Source: Pseudorhodobacter sp. E13 (lineage in GTDB: Bacteria > Pseudomonadota > Alphaproteobacteria > Rhodobacterales > Rhodobacteraceae). Taken from it: 64,000 bases of DNA. Below are positions 1-9,060 of this stretch, piece by piece. The translations under genes were made by a program, and so were the position numbers. The stretch covers positions 248,001-312,000 of the forward strand of contig NZ_RPEN01000158.1 of assembly GCF_003991405.1 (NCBI RefSeq), in the 5' to 3' direction. Numbering within the stretch: the first letter of the stretch is position 1; each line of letters starts with the position of its first letter. The notes under the pieces were generated by a model. It made no database searches. It saw only the letters and a list, made by a program, of their open reading frames with translations, and had not been told where the DNA came from.

Positions 1-1088
1 GTTTTCCGCTTGATCGCCCGCTTGGCAATCGCCGTCAGCGCATCGGCGGTAAAGGTCAGTTGCGTGCCCTCAATGTCGAACAGGCGCTGATATTGCTTGA
101 CCAGCGCGTTCTTCGGCTCTGTCAGAATGGTGATCAGCGCGGCCTCATCCAGATCGGTCAGCGTTGCCAGCACGGGCAAACGGCCGACGAATTCCGGGAT
201 AAGCCCGAATTTCAGCAGATCTTCTGGCTCCAGCTCCTGGAACATTTCGCCGACGCCGCGCGCATCCGGGTCTTTCACCTCGGCGCCAAAGCCGATGCCC
301 GACCCCTTGTTGCGCTGCGCGATGATCTTTTCCAACCCGGCAAATGCCCCGCCGCAGATGAACAGGATATTCGTGGTGTCCACTTGCAGGAATTCCTGCT
401 GCGGATGCTTGCGCCCGCCCTGCGGCGGCACCGAGGCAACCGTGCCTTCCATGATCTTCAACAGCGCCTGCTGCACGCCTTCGCCCGAAACGTCACGGGT
501 GATCGACGGGTTGTCAGACTTGCGGGTGATCTTGTCGACCTCGTCAATATAGACGATGCCGCGCTGCGCACGTTCCACGTTATATTCGCTGGCTTGCAGC
601 AGTTTCAGGATGATGTTTTCCACATCCTCGCCCACATAGCCCGCTTCGGTCAGCGTGGTGGCATCGGCCATGGTGAACGGCACGTCCAGAATCCGCGCCA
701 GCGTTTGCGCCAGCAAGGTCTTGCCGCAGCCGGTCGGCCCGATCAGCAGAATGTTGGATTTCGCCAGTTCGATATCGGTTTTCGAGGAATGGTTCAGACG
801 TTTGTAGTGGTTATGCACCGCCACGGCCAAAACCCGCTTTGCATGTTCCTGACCGATCACATAATCATCCAGCACCTTCGCAATATCGCGCGGCGTGGGC
901 ACCCCTTCCGACGATTTCAGCCCCGAGGATTTTGTCTCCTCGCGGATGATATCCATGCACAGCTCCACACATTCATCACAGATGAATACGGTCGGCCCCG
1001 CGATAAGTTTGCGCACCTCATGCTGGCTTTTGCCACAGAAAGAGCAATAGAGCGTGTTTTTGCTGTCACCGCTTGAATTCGTCGCCAT
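1..1088 (-). CDS. clpX: ClpX, ATPase subunit of ClpXP protease (C-terminus beyond window)
   Basis: Cytoplasmic AAA+ unfoldase that recognises substrates, including ssrA-tagged proteins, and threads them into ClpP. The frame starts at an ATG at 1088 and runs off the left edge after about 362 of the usual ~420 residues. Visible in order are the N-terminal zinc-binding domain (Cys15/Cys18 in YCSFC and Cys37/Cys40 in ICDEC), Walker A GPTGCGKT, pore loop GYVGED, Walker [10 protein letters not shown], and the conserved [11 protein letters not shown] segment. It lies 124 bp behind clpP on the same strand, the usual clpP-clpX order, and may be co-transcribed or have its own promoter in that gap. Identity is secure; only the extreme C-terminus is unseen. 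Confidence 0.97.
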   Translation of the reverse strand, partial: MATNSSGDSKNTLYCSFCGKSQHEVRKLIAGPTVFICDECVELCMDIIREETKSSGLKSSEGVPTPRDIAKVLDDYVIGQEHAKRVLAVAVHNHYKRLNHSSKTDIELAKSNILLIGPTGCGKTLLAQTLARILDVPFTMADATTLTEAGYVGEDVENIILKLLQASEYNVERAQRGIVYIDEVDKITRKSDNPSITRDVSGEGVQQALLKIMEGTVASVPPQGGRKHPQQEFLQVDTTNILFICGGAFAGLEKIIAQRNKGSGIGFGAEVKDPDARGVGEMFQELEPEDLLKFGLIPEFVGRLPVLATLTDLDEAALITILTEPKNALVKQYQRLFDIEGTQLTFTADALTAIAKRAIKRK

Positions 1089-1212
1089 TATCGTCCTCTG
1101 CCCTGCGTCGCCGTAAAGTTGGGTCGTCTGAAATGCTGGTGGGCCAAGTCTAGGACATGCCCCACCCCTTCACAATGTCAAATCGCCCCCGATCAATCGC
1201 GGGGCAATGTGG

Positions 1213-1845
1213 TTATTTTGCTTCCGGTTCGGCCTTGCCACGGTTTTCGACGATCTCGTCGATCAGGCCCCAGGCCTTCGCATCCTCAGCCGACATGAAG
1301 TTGTCGCGTTCCAGCGCCGCCTCGACCGTGTCGTAATCATTGCCGGTGTGGCGGACGTAAATCTCATTCAACCGGCGCTTCAGCTTTTCGGTTTCGCGGG
1401 CGTGAATCATGATATCCGTCGCCTGCCCCTGATAGCCGCCGCTGGGCTGATGCACCATGACGCGGCTGTTGGGCAGGCTGAACCGCATACCCTTTTCGCC
1501 CGCCGTCAACAGCAAGGACCCCATCGAGGCCGCCTGCCCGATCACCAGCGTCGACACCTTCGGCTTGATGTATTGCATCGTGTCATAGATCGACAGGCCA
1601 GAGGTCACAACGCCGCCGGGGCTGTTGATATACATAGAGATTTCCTTGGACGGGTTTTCCGCCTCAAGGAACAGAAGCTGCGCGCAGATCAGGCTGGACA
1701 TGCCATCATGCACCGGGCCGGACAGAAAAATGATCCGCTCCTTGAGCATCCGGCTAAAGATGTCATAGGCGCGCTCGCCGCGGCTGGTTTGTTCCACAAC
1801 CATGGGAACAAGGGTGTTCATATAGTGGTCAACTGGATCTTGCAT
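1213..1845 (-). CDS. clpP: ClpP, proteolytic subunit of ClpXP
   Basis: Self-compartmentalised serine protease that degrades polypeptides delivered by ClpX or ClpA. The 210-residue length fits the family. Catalytic residues can be placed at Ser107 (GQAASMGS), His132 (VMVHQPSGG) and Asp181 (ERDNFMS). The start at 1845 gives [14 protein letters not shown]; the open frame continues upstream but that extension is not ClpP-like. A second Met at residue 9 could mark the mature end after propeptide removal. clpX follows directly. About 285 bp separate this start from the divergent CAP-domain gene, so its promoter should lie there. Confidence 0.97.
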   Translation of the reverse strand: MQDPVDHYMNTLVPMVVEQTSRGERAYDIFSRMLKERIIFLSGPVHDGMSSLICAQLLFLEAENPSKEISMYINSPGGVVTSGLSIYDTMQYIKPKVSTLVIGQAASMGSLLLTAGEKGMRFSLPNSRVMVHQPSGGYQGQATDIMIHARETEKLKRRLNEIYVRHTGNDYDTVEAALERDNFMSAEDAKAWGLIDEIVENRGKAEPEAK

Positions 1846-2130
1846 CTTCGCCTGCCTGTTTATGTGAGTAGCGTATTCGCTAAAGGATTGCCTAAGTCTT
1901 AGTAGTGCGTGCCGCCCCCTGCAAGGGCAACAGGCATTTTCCCCGCTGCCTTTTGCATCGCCTTCCCGCAGACACCCGGCGCGGTTTGCCCTCTGATGCC
2001 ACGAACAAGGTGAACAAACCCTTAAACGCAAACCCGTTTTCAGCGGTGGGCGATTGTCTTGGCCCTGCCATTCCACCTTGGCGGCGCGCGCATAAATCCC
2101 TACACTCCGCCCAACTTACCGGAGATCCCC

Positions 2131-2604
2131 ATGCCCGCCTTCCGCCCCCTGCTCCTGAGCCTTGCCCTTGCCATGGCCAACCCGGCCTTTTCGGCCGATT
2201 GCGCCAAACCCGCAGAGGCGAAAGCCATGCTCGCACAAGTCACCGCCGACATTAACGGCTATCGCCAAGCCGCAGGCCTGCCCGCTTTGGTCAATGACAA
2301 AAAACTCGCGAAATCGGCGCAGGCCCATGCCTGTGACATGGCCGGGCAAGGGCAGTTTTCGCATTTCGGCAGCAATGGCTCTGACCTTGTGCGCCGCCTG
2401 AAGGATGTGGGCTATCGGTTCCGCTCGGCCAACGAAAACATCGGCCGCTTCCGCACGGCCAAAACCGCATCGGACTGGTGGTGTAACTCGGCCCCGCACC
2501 GGGCAAATATGCTGTCGCCCAAGATTGATGAAATGGGTCTAGGCGTGGCGCTTGGGGCCGACCAGCAGCTTTATTGGGTGATGGTGGGCGGCGCCGCAAA
2601 ATAA
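2131..2604 (+). CDS. Secreted CAP-domain (SCP/PR1-like) protein
   Basis: A 157-residue protein starting at an ATG preceded by GGAG. Residues 1-22 look like a signal peptide (hydrophobic core LLLSLALAMA, cleavage after AFS-A). The rest is a compact CAP domain: an N-terminal helix (INGYRQAAGLPAL), the conserved His in FSHFGSNGSD, the ENIG motif, and the SAPHRANML motif with its histidine. CAP proteins in bacteria are exported and their function is mostly unknown. A longer in-frame start at 2059 would spoil the signal peptide and is rejected. It ends 12 bp from the convergent histidine kinase gene. Confidence 0.85.
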   Translation: MPAFRPLLLSLALAMANPAFSADCAKPAEAKAMLAQVTADINGYRQAAGLPALVNDKKLAKSAQAHACDMAGQGQFSHFGSNGSDLVRRLKDVGYRFRSANENIGRFRTAKTASDWWCNSAPHRANMLSPKIDEMGLGVALGADQQLYWVMVGGAAK

Positions 2605-2616
2605 GGCGCTACTCCC

Positions 2617-3936
2617 TTAACAGGAAATGATGAATTCGGCTTTCAGGCCGCCCAGATCCTTGCTGTCACCAAGCGTCAGGCGGCCGCCATGGCTGCGCGC
2701 GATATCCTGCGTGATCGCCAGCCCAAGCCCAACGCCGCCGCCGCGATTGGGGTCGCGCGCTGCATCCAGCCGCGCGAAAGGGGTCAGCGCCTCTTCGCGC
2801 AAGTCGGGCGCGATGCCGGGGCCGTTATCCTCAACCACCACCCGCAGCATCCGCCCCGACTGCACCGCCCCCACCCGCACCAAACTGCCAAAGCGCGCGG
2901 CATTGCCGATCAGGTTTTCCAAGGCCCGCGTCACCGCCGCCGGGCGCAGTGTCACCTCTGCCGGCACCTCCAGCGTGCCCAGCGAAACCGAGTGGCCCGC
3001 CCGTTCCGCATTGCCCACGATCCGCGTGATCAACTCGCGGATATTCGTGCGCTCCGGCTCCTCCATCGCATCGCCCCGCGCGAAGGACAGGAATTCGTCA
3101 ATCAAGCGCTGCATATCGCGCACATCGCCCAACAGCGCCGCTGTCTCTTCATCCTCGGGCAGCATCGACAAGCCCAGACGCAGACGCGTCAACGGCGTGC
3201 GCAGATCATGGCTGATGCCCGACAGCATCATGGTGCGTTGCTCGATCTGCCGCTCAATCCGGGCGCGCATATCCAGAAACGCCTTGCCCGCCACCCGCAC
3301 CTCCAACGCGCCGCGGGGCCGGTAAGGCACCGTCTGGCCCCGGCCAAAGGCGGTGGCCGCATCGGCCAGCTTGGTGATGGGGCGCAACTGATTGCGCAAG
3401 AACCCATAGGCGATCAAGGTCATCAGAACCGAAGTCAGGATCATCAGCACCAGCAATTGATGCGGGTTCGACGCCGAAAACCGCCCCCGGTCCACCACCA
3501 GCCACATCGGGCCCCAATCCGTCTCTATCCCCATTTCCAAACGCCGCGGCGCGCCCAAAAGCTCGATCCGGCCAACCCCCGGCACGCTTTCGCGCAGCGT
3601 CGCAATCACCACTTTGCCCGACAGATCAATCCACTCCCGCGCCTCGCCCGTGCCCGCCGTCTCTGCCGGAAAGCGAACTGCAAAGCCCATGGCCGTGGAT
3701 ATATCGGCCAGCCGCGCCTGCGCCGCCGTGATATCGGGGGCCGCCTCCATCTGGCTCAGCATATACTGCAACTCGATTGCAACGCCGTCCGTCATCTGCC
3801 GCGTCACCCGTTCAAAATGGCGCTGGATGAAGGCGATAGAAACGACCAGCTGAATGGCCACCACCGGCACAATCAGGATCAAGGCAGCCCGCCCATAAAG
3901 GCTGCGCGGCATAAGGGTTTTTATCTTGCGAAACAT
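2617..3936 (-). CDS. EnvZ-like sensor histidine kinase, orphan in this window
   Basis: 439-residue membrane kinase. Residues 14-37 form the first membrane segment, 38-160 a periplasmic sensing region, and 161-180 the second segment. A HAMP linker follows (RNQLRPITKLADAA onward), then the HisKA domain with phospho-acceptor His243 in SHDLRTPLTRLRLGLSM. The HATPase domain shows an N box (RALENLIGNAARFG), G1 (EDNGPGIAPD) and G2 (GGGVGLGLAIT). The arrangement and the H-box wording resemble EnvZ. No response regulator lies beside it: upstream is a divergent hydrolase gene, so its partner must be elsewhere. The sensed signal cannot be told from the sequence. Confidence 0.88.
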   Translation of the reverse strand: MFRKIKTLMPRSLYGRAALILIVPVVAIQLVVSIAFIQRHFERVTRQMTDGVAIELQYMLSQMEAAPDITAAQARLADISTAMGFAVRFPAETAGTGEAREWIDLSGKVVIATLRESVPGVGRIELLGAPRRLEMGIETDWGPMWLVVDRGRFSASNPHQLLVLMILTSVLMTLIAYGFLRNQLRPITKLADAATAFGRGQTVPYRPRGALEVRVAGKAFLDMRARIERQIEQRTMMLSGISHDLRTPLTRLRLGLSMLPEDEETAALLGDVRDMQRLIDEFLSFARGDAMEEPERTNIRELITRIVGNAERAGHSVSLGTLEVPAEVTLRPAAVTRALENLIGNAARFGSLVRVGAVQSGRMLRVVVEDNGPGIAPDLREEALTPFARLDAARDPNRGGGVGLGLAITQDIARSHGGRLTLGDSKDLGGLKAEFIISC

Positions 3937-4008
3937 CTGGCAAGACTAGCGCCACGCGCCCCGCGACAAAAGCGGATAAATCGCGCGACCGACCAAAGCG
4001 GAGCAAAC

Positions 4009-4926
4009 ATGCCGACCCGACCCACCACCGCAAACAGCCCCGCCTATGGGTCCGCCGAACAGTTTGGCCCGCAGATCCGCCGCGTGCTGGCGCGCAACCC
4101 CTCGCCCATGACACTGCACGGCACCAACAGCTATCTGGTCGGCACCGGCGATGTCGCCCTTATCGACCCCGGCCCCGATGATCCCGCCCATGCCGCAGCC
4201 CTGCTCGCAGCCCTGCACCCGTCAGAGCGGATCAGCCATATCTTCGTCACCCATGCGCATCTCGATCACTCCCCCCTTGCGCAGCCCATGGCACAGGCGC
4301 TGGGGGTGAAAACCTACGCGTTCGGCCCCGCCACCGCCGGGCGCAGCGCACAGATGCAGGCCTTGGCCGCCACCGGCATGGTCGCAGGGGGCGAAGGCAT
4401 CGACGCGGCTTTCGCCCCCGATATCCCGCTCGCCGATGGCGAAACCCTGGCCCATGGCGATTGGGCGCTGACCGCGCTGCATACGCCGGGCCACCTCAGC
4501 AACCATCTTTGCTTTGCGCTGGGGGATGTGCTGTTCTCGGGCGATCATGTAATGGGCTGGGCCTCCTCGCTCGTCTCGCCCCCCGATGGCGATATGGCCG
4601 ATTACCGCGAAAGCCTGCACAAACTGGCGGCAACCGATTGGTCCATCCTCCACTCCGGCCACGGCGCGCCGATCACCAGCCCCGCCACGCGCTTGCGCGA
4701 ACTGATCCAGCACCGCGACACGCGCGAGGCCGCGATACTGGCCGAACTGGCCAAAGGGGAAACCACCATTCCCGCCCTGACCAAAACCCTTTACGCCGAC
4801 ACTCCCCCGGCCCTGCATCCTGCCGCACAGCGCAACGTGCTTGCGCATCTGCTGGAACTCACCGCGCGCGGCACCGTGGCCGCGATACCCGCGCCCGGCC
4901 CGACCTCAACCTTTCACCTGCGCTGA
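4009..4926 (+). CDS. Metallo-beta-lactamase-fold hydrolase (LACTB2-like)
   Basis: 305-residue cytoplasmic protein with no signal peptide. The metal-binding motif THAHLDH places His82, His84, Asp86 and His87; later ligands are in LHTPGHLSNH and FSGDHVMGW, with a further histidine in LHSGHGAPI. The N-terminal NPSPMTLHGTNSYLVG and a C-terminal winged-helix-like tail match the LACTB2/glyoxalase-II-like subgroup, whose members act as ribonucleases or thioesterases. The ATG at 4009 was chosen because the open frame upstream runs antisense through the kinase gene and has no homologous appearance. The substrate is unknown. Confidence 0.88.
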   Translation: MPTRPTTANSPAYGSAEQFGPQIRRVLARNPSPMTLHGTNSYLVGTGDVALIDPGPDDPAHAAALLAALHPSERISHIFVTHAHLDHSPLAQPMAQALGVKTYAFGPATAGRSAQMQALAATGMVAGGEGIDAAFAPDIPLADGETLAHGDWALTALHTPGHLSNHLCFALGDVLFSGDHVMGWASSLVSPPDGDMADYRESLHKLAATDWSILHSGHGAPITSPATRLRELIQHRDTREAAILAELAKGETTIPALTKTLYADTPPALHPAAQRNVLAHLLELTARGTVAAIPAPGPTSTFHLR

Positions 4927-4949
4927 CCACCCGCACGGGCCCCTCGCCC

Positions 4950-5500
4950 AAGCGTTTCAGAAAACCACCCCGCACTTCGGCTTCTTCGGTGTCGATGTCG
5001 CAGCCGGGTTTCGCCTCGGCGCAGGCTGCACCGTCTCTGCCGGTGGTATTCAGCATGTGGCAAGCGATTATCTGACGCTGCTGCCGCAAATCGGCAATGA
5101 CGTCAGCCATGGCGCGCGCTTCTTCTCTCTCGCAAAAGGCGAGGCCGCCTGTGGTCGGGGGCAATATGAAAGCATGGGCAAGTTCTACCATCGGACGCGG
5201 TCCAAGGGCTATGACCTGGAGATCAGAACCTACGCTGCCCGGAATGCAATAGGCGGCGGATCGCCTTCGTCCTTTTGCAAGGTGCTCCCCGTCAGTAAAC
5301 GGGGGTTTGCCATGAGGTCATTTCCCTGTCCGACAACAGCGTCAAAGAGGCCGAAGGTGTTTCCACCTGTATCTAAATCAACGGCGACGTCAGGCGCCCG
5401 GCCAAATCCCTCGTGTTTTTTGCCGGCAAGATGCCCGATCCGGTCACAGACCAAATTCTTCGCCAACGCACACTTCGCTCATCGCTCCCTTGCGCAGCGC
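4950..5500 (+). pseudogene. Degraded coding remnant between the hydrolase and ssrA
   Basis: This stretch between the hydrolase stop and ssrA has no intact gene, but parts read like former protein. One frame around 4990-5250 gives GVDVAAGFRLGAGCTVSAGG and onward; a different frame from about 5320 gives LSDNSVKEAEGV, then an in-frame TAA at 5374-5376, then SLVFFAGKMPDPVTDQIL. Base composition is also less GC-biased at third positions than in neighbouring genes. I read this as one or more genes decayed by frameshift and stop. The family is not recognised, and chance open frames remain possible. Confidence 0.35.
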
Positions 5501-5539
5501 CCCCCCGGCCCCTATATTCACCCTGTTCGGGCTTGCCCG

Positions 5540-5850
5540 GACTATGGCGATAAACGCACCTGTAATAAACGGCTCGGACCCGGGGGCGGTACCCGGCGAC
5601 TCCACCATTCCACCCGCTCATTTCGGGGGTTCGGGGTCGAAATAGGATCGACGAACGTCTAAAGAGGCCAGCTTTCGCTCGGTGAGGTACCACCGTTATC
5701 GGTCCGAAACGTACAGTTGCAAATGACAACCGTGCTCCGATGGCAATGGCCGCGTAAGCGACCGGAACTATCGAAAACTAAGCCCTTGCACCTAGCAGTG
5801 TAAGGCGGGGCCCGGAGGAGCCTGGCAACAGAATCCTCCACTTCCCCCCA
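5540..5850 (+). ncRNA. ssrA: tmRNA, circularly permuted two-piece form
   Basis: Rescues ribosomes stalled on broken mRNA and adds a degradation tag. The acceptor piece comes first: a T arm (CCGGG / CCCGG around a GGCGGTA loop) and 3' end CGACTCC-ACCA finishing at 5607. After a short excised segment the coding piece begins at 5633 with GGGGTCG, which pairs fully (one G-U) with CGACTCC. The tag frame starts at the GCA at 5719 and ends at TAA 5755-5757, encoding ANDNRAPMAMAA. A closing hairpin (GGAGGA / TCCTCC) lies near 5815-5845. Gene order acceptor-then-coding is the alphaproteobacterial permuted arrangement. The exact outer ends are estimates. Confidence 0.93.
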
Positions 5851-5924
5851 TCGCAAACCACAGCATTCCCGCCGCCGGAAACGCCTGCGCGCTGGTGGCT
5901 TGCACCAAACACTCCCACCGCCCG

Positions 5925-5960
5925 CTTTCTTTTCGGCCCAAATATCCCCGCCGGAGGCCC
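5925..5960 (+). repeat. Dispersed intergenic repeat, copy 1
   Basis: Non-coding sequence before the phytochelatin-synthase-like gene contains CTTTCTTTTCGGCCCAAATA followed by TCCCCGCCGGAGGC. The core AAATATCC and the flanks recur at 8995-9022 and 13437-13466. It is short and has no obvious coding content. Confidence 0.6.
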
Positions 5961-6050
5961 CCGGCCCGCCGCCCAGCCCAAGCCGGGGGAATCGCTTGCC
6001 TTCGCCCGCCTCACCGCTACGCTTCACTCCATCCCAGACGGAGCCTCCTC

Positions 6051-6770
6051 ATGCGCCTTGCCCTCGCCTTTCCCCTATGCCTTGCCGCCTTGCCCGCCCT
6101 CGCCCAAGACGCCCCGAAACTCGGCCCCAATGCCGTGCCCATCACAACCGATAACACCTATCTGCGCGCCAATCCCGCGCCCGATTACTGGGCCTTTTCC
6201 AGCTTCGTGAAACCGCAATTCACCAGCTCCGCCTGTTCCATCGCCACTGTCACAGCCGCCCTCAACGGGCTCGCGGGCCTGCCGCCCCATGCCGAAGATC
6301 AGGTGATCTCGCAACAGGGCCTGCTGGCCCAGGTCGGCAGCACCGAATGGATGGCCCTGTCCGCCGAAGACGGCGACGGCGTGCTGTTTGACCAACTCGT
6401 CACCTTCACCCAAGCCGCGCTGACCGCCACCGGCAGCGCCAAAACCATCACCAGCTTCAAACCCAAAGACAGCACGGATGCCGAAGCGATGCGCGCCCTG
6501 CTGGCCCAGAATGAAATCTCCGCCGACGATGCGCTGCTGGTCTATTTCAACCAAGGCGTTGTCACCGGCGATTGGGATGGCCCGCATATCTCGCTCATCG
6601 GGGCCTATGATGCCGCCACCGACCGCGTCCTGATCCTCGAAGTCGATCAGGATTGGTATATCCCCTATTGGACACCCGCCGCCATCCTGCTCGACGCCAT
6701 GCTCAAACCCACCTCTGACGATCACGGCCCGCTGAAAGGCGAAACCGGCGGGTTTGTGCATATCCACTGA
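6051..6770 (+). CDS. Exported phytochelatin-synthase-like cysteine peptidase
   Basis: 239-residue protein with signal peptide (MRLALAFPLCLAALPALAQ). The mature part is a minimal phytochelatin synthase domain: Cys62 in FTSSACSIATVTAALN, His179 in GPHISLIGAYD and Asp199 in LILEVDQDW have the spacing of the papain-like Cys-His-Asp triad of that family. There is no C-terminal sensory domain. Bacterial relatives of this size mainly hydrolyse glutathione to gamma-Glu-Cys rather than polymerise it, which is family knowledge and untested here. The export signal suggests a periplasmic role. The ATG at 6051 follows GGAGCCTCCTC. It heads a run of five same-strand genes ending with chrA. Confidence 0.85.
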   Translation: MRLALAFPLCLAALPALAQDAPKLGPNAVPITTDNTYLRANPAPDYWAFSSFVKPQFTSSACSIATVTAALNGLAGLPPHAEDQVISQQGLLAQVGSTEWMALSAEDGDGVLFDQLVTFTQAALTATGSAKTITSFKPKDSTDAEAMRALLAQNEISADDALLVYFNQGVVTGDWDGPHISLIGAYDAATDRVLILEVDQDWYIPYWTPAAILLDAMLKPTSDDHGPLKGETGGFVHIH

Positions 6771-6816
6771 CGCCAAATCCCTTGCAAGCCTCCACAGGCT
6801 CGGCCAAGCTTGCCGC

Positions 6817-7467
6817 ATGATCCGCGCGCTGCTCCTTGCCCTCACGCTTGCCACCCCTGCCATCGCCTGCGAAACTGCGCTGCTTTTGGCGATTGATGTC
6901 TCCGGCTCCATCGACCGGGGCGAATATGCCCTGCAAATCCAAGGCCTTGCCGATGCGCTGCAAGACCCGGAGGTGGCCGACGTCTTGCTGCAAGGTCAGG
7001 TCGCGCTTTCGGTGATGCAATGGTCCGGGCTGGGGCGGCAGGCGATGGTGATGCCTTGGCAACGCATGCTCTCGCCTCAGGCGCTGCGCAGCTTTGCCGC
7101 CCGCGCCCGCAGCCTGCCCCGCGCCTTTGATGGCTCTGACACCGCCGTGGGCGAAGCGATCAGCTTTGCCACCGCCCAATTCCCCGCCGTGGCCGATTGC
7201 AAACGCTTCGTGATCGACGTCTCGGGCGACGGGCCGGAAAACGCTGGCACCTCCGTGGGCCGCGCAAGGATGGAGGCCGCCGCAAAAGGCATAGAAATCA
7301 ACGGCATCGCGATTGAGGATATGGGCAGTTCCGCCCCCACCACCAGCTTTTACAAAAACTGGGTCGTCACCCCGCGCGGCTTCGTGCTCACCGCCCGCGG
7401 GCTAGAGGGTTACCCCCGCGCCATCCGCGCCAAACTGCTGCGCGAATTGATCAAACCGACCGGCTGA
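6817..7467 (+). CDS. DUF1194 (VWA-like) exported protein
   Basis: 216 residues, starting at MIRALLLALTLATPAIA, a clear signal peptide. The mature protein opens with CETALLLAIDVSGSIDRGEY, a metal-ion-dependent-adhesion-site motif (DVSGS) of the von Willebrand A fold, and carries the further motifs GSDTAVGEAI and DVSGDGPEN. This is the DUF1194 family common in Rhodobacterales and rhizobia; no function is established. It sits 46 bp behind the phytochelatin-synthase-like gene. A longer start at 6754 would overlap the previous gene and disrupt the signal peptide. Confidence 0.85.
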   Translation: MIRALLLALTLATPAIACETALLLAIDVSGSIDRGEYALQIQGLADALQDPEVADVLLQGQVALSVMQWSGLGRQAMVMPWQRMLSPQALRSFAARARSLPRAFDGSDTAVGEAISFATAQFPAVADCKRFVIDVSGDGPENAGTSVGRARMEAAAKGIEINGIAIEDMGSSAPTTSFYKNWVVTPRGFVLTARGLEGYPRAIRAKLLRELIKPTG

Positions 7468-7490
7468 CTCATAATACCCAAGGCAACCCC

Positions 7491-8051
7491 ATGCTCAAAG
7501 TGCTGCTCGTCAGCGCGCTTACCCTGCGCCCCGGCCTCGCACCCGCCCAAACCATGCGCGACTGGATCAGCGCGCAATCGGGCCAGAGCGCGACATGGCA
7601 ATCTTGCGGCAGCCTCGCCCTGCCCAGCGGCAAAATCTTCATCGGTGATCCCTCTTGGAGCGATGACTATCATTTGCGCGGCGCAAGCCCAGTTTCCGCC
7701 CAAAACCTTGATATCTGGGTTGCAGTGTCACAGCCCGATCACCGCGCCCTGACCCTCTGGCTAGAGGCATCCACCGCCCCGCCCGCCACAGTCACCCATC
7801 ACCTCGATTTCGGAACCGACAGCGCCTATTTCGCTTTCGGCGATCTTGCGGGTGGCGCGGCCCTTCTGGCGCTGCGCGATCAAACCATCCCCGGCGCCGC
7901 CGACAGCCACGCCTTCCTGTTCCCTTATATTGCCGCCGCCCCCTTCACCTGCCTGCCCATCGCAGTGCCACCCAAAGACCTTCCCGTCTTTGCCATCGAC
8001 ACCCGCGCCTCAGATGCGCGCCCCCTCGACAGCTTGCTCGAAAACCGCTGA
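7491..8051 (+). CDS. Hypothetical exported protein
   Basis: 186 residues with a probable signal peptide (MLKVLLVSALTLRPGLAPAQ). The remainder is beta-rich and contains two cysteines (near residues 39 and 163) that could form a disulfide in the periplasm. No family is recognised. It lies 23 bp downstream of the DUF1194 gene on the same strand and is probably co-transcribed with it. Confidence 0.65.
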   Translation: MLKVLLVSALTLRPGLAPAQTMRDWISAQSGQSATWQSCGSLALPSGKIFIGDPSWSDDYHLRGASPVSAQNLDIWVAVSQPDHRALTLWLEASTAPPATVTHHLDFGTDSAYFAFGDLAGGAALLALRDQTIPGAADSHAFLFPYIAAAPFTCLPIAVPPKDLPVFAIDTRASDARPLDSLLENR

Positions 8052-8179
8052 TTGACGCCACGCCCGCAACCGACTAGCCTTTCCCCATGGGGCCCGCGAA
8101 CGCCCCGTGAGGCGGCAGGCCCAAGCATCGCATCCCAAACCTCACAGGCCCGAAAGGGCCGTTTTGCACAGGATGCCCC

Positions 8180-8977
8180 ATGCCCGGCCCCAGCCAGATC
8201 ACCCCCGCCCAACTCTCCCACCTTATCGGCACGCCCGATTGCCCGGCCTTGTTCGATGTGCGCCTGCCCGAAGATATCGCCGCAAACCCGCGCCTGATCC
8301 CCACTTCCACGCTCTGCCAAGCGCAAAGCATCGAATCCCACGCGCCGGGGCTGCACAACCGCCGCGCGGTCGTGATCTGCCACGGCGGCCGCAAACTTTC
8401 CGAGGGGGCCGCCGCCTTGCTGCGCTTGCACGGGGCGCAGGCCGAAACCCTTCAGGGCGGCACCGAGGCTTGGGCCGCCGCCAGCCTGCCAATGGTCCCG
8501 GTCGCGGCCCTGCCCAGCAGCCACAATTGGGTCACGCGCCACCGCCCCAAGATCGACCGCATCGCCTGCCCTTGGCTGATCCGCCGCTTCGTCGATCCCA
8601 GCGCGCGCTTTCTCTATGTCGCGCCCGCCGAGGTTGCCGCCGTCGCAGACCGCTTCGATGCCATCCCCTTTGATATCGACGGCGCGGCCTTTTCCCATAA
8701 CGGCCCCGATTGCAGCTTCGACACCATGCTCAAAACCTTCGCCCTCTCCACCCCGGCGCTGGACCGGCTCGCCCTTGTCATCCGCGCCGCCGATACCGAC
8801 CGCCACAACCTCGCCCCGCAAGCCGCCGGGCTTCTGGCCCTGTCCGTCGGCCTCTCCCGGCTCTACAAGGATGATCTGCAACAACTGGAGGCAGGGCTCG
8901 GGCTCTATGATGCCCTATATCGCTGGGCCCGCGATGGCCATGAAGAAACCCATGACTGGCCCGCATCCACCCCGTAA
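8180..8977 (+). CDS. Rhodanese-ChrB fusion, chromate resistance protein
   Basis: 265 residues in two domains. Residues ~7-105 are a rhodanese domain with a probable active-site Cys67 in VVICHGGRKLSEG. Residues ~115-265 are the ChrB C-terminal domain, with the conserved opening RHRPKIDRIACPWLIRRFVD, then LYVAPAEV, and the AADTDRHNLAPQAAGLLALS segment. ChrB proteins accompany ChrA and are reported as chromate-responsive regulators or reductase-like factors; the role of the rhodanese part is not known. chrA follows 83 bp downstream. The ATG at 8180 was taken as start; a few upstream codons are open, so the N-terminus is not certain. Confidence 0.85.
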   Translation: MPGPSQITPAQLSHLIGTPDCPALFDVRLPEDIAANPRLIPTSTLCQAQSIESHAPGLHNRRAVVICHGGRKLSEGAAALLRLHGAQAETLQGGTEAWAAASLPMVPVAALPSSHNWVTRHRPKIDRIACPWLIRRFVDPSARFLYVAPAEVAAVADRFDAIPFDIDGAAFSHNGPDCSFDTMLKTFALSTPALDRLALVIRAADTDRHNLAPQAAGLLALSVGLSRLYKDDLQQLEAGLGLYDALYRWARDGHEETHDWPASTP

Positions 8978-8991
8978 CCCCGCCCGGCTTC

Positions 8992-9024
8992 ATCTATTCA
9001 AAAATATCCCCGCCGGAGGCTCCA
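8992..9024 (+). repeat. Dispersed intergenic repeat, copy 2
   Basis: Between the rhodanese-ChrB gene and chrA lies AAAATATCCCCGCCGGAGGC, the same core as copy 1. It is inside a probable operon, so it could affect transcript processing between the two genes. Confidence 0.6.
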
Positions 9025-9060
9025 CCGCTGGCCCCGCGCGCCCCGCCAAAGGTCCATCCC

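Noticed and set aside
60-1076. Long + strand frame over the clpX region
   Set aside because: Antisense shadow; the minus strand encodes an unmistakable ClpX.
2689-4008. Upstream extension of the metallo-beta-lactamase-fold gene to a 745-codon frame
   Set aside because: The extra part is antisense to the histidine kinase gene and has no homologous look; the ATG at 4009 gives the normal protein length.
4859-5191. 110-codon minus-strand frame after the hydrolase gene
   Set aside because: Overlaps the hydrolase end, has no recognised family, and the region is better explained as decayed sequence.
6051-6770. Calling the phytochelatin-synthase-like protein a true phytochelatin synthase
   Set aside because: It lacks the C-terminal domain of eukaryotic enzymes and is exported; family knowledge favours glutathione hydrolysis, so only 'like' is claimed.
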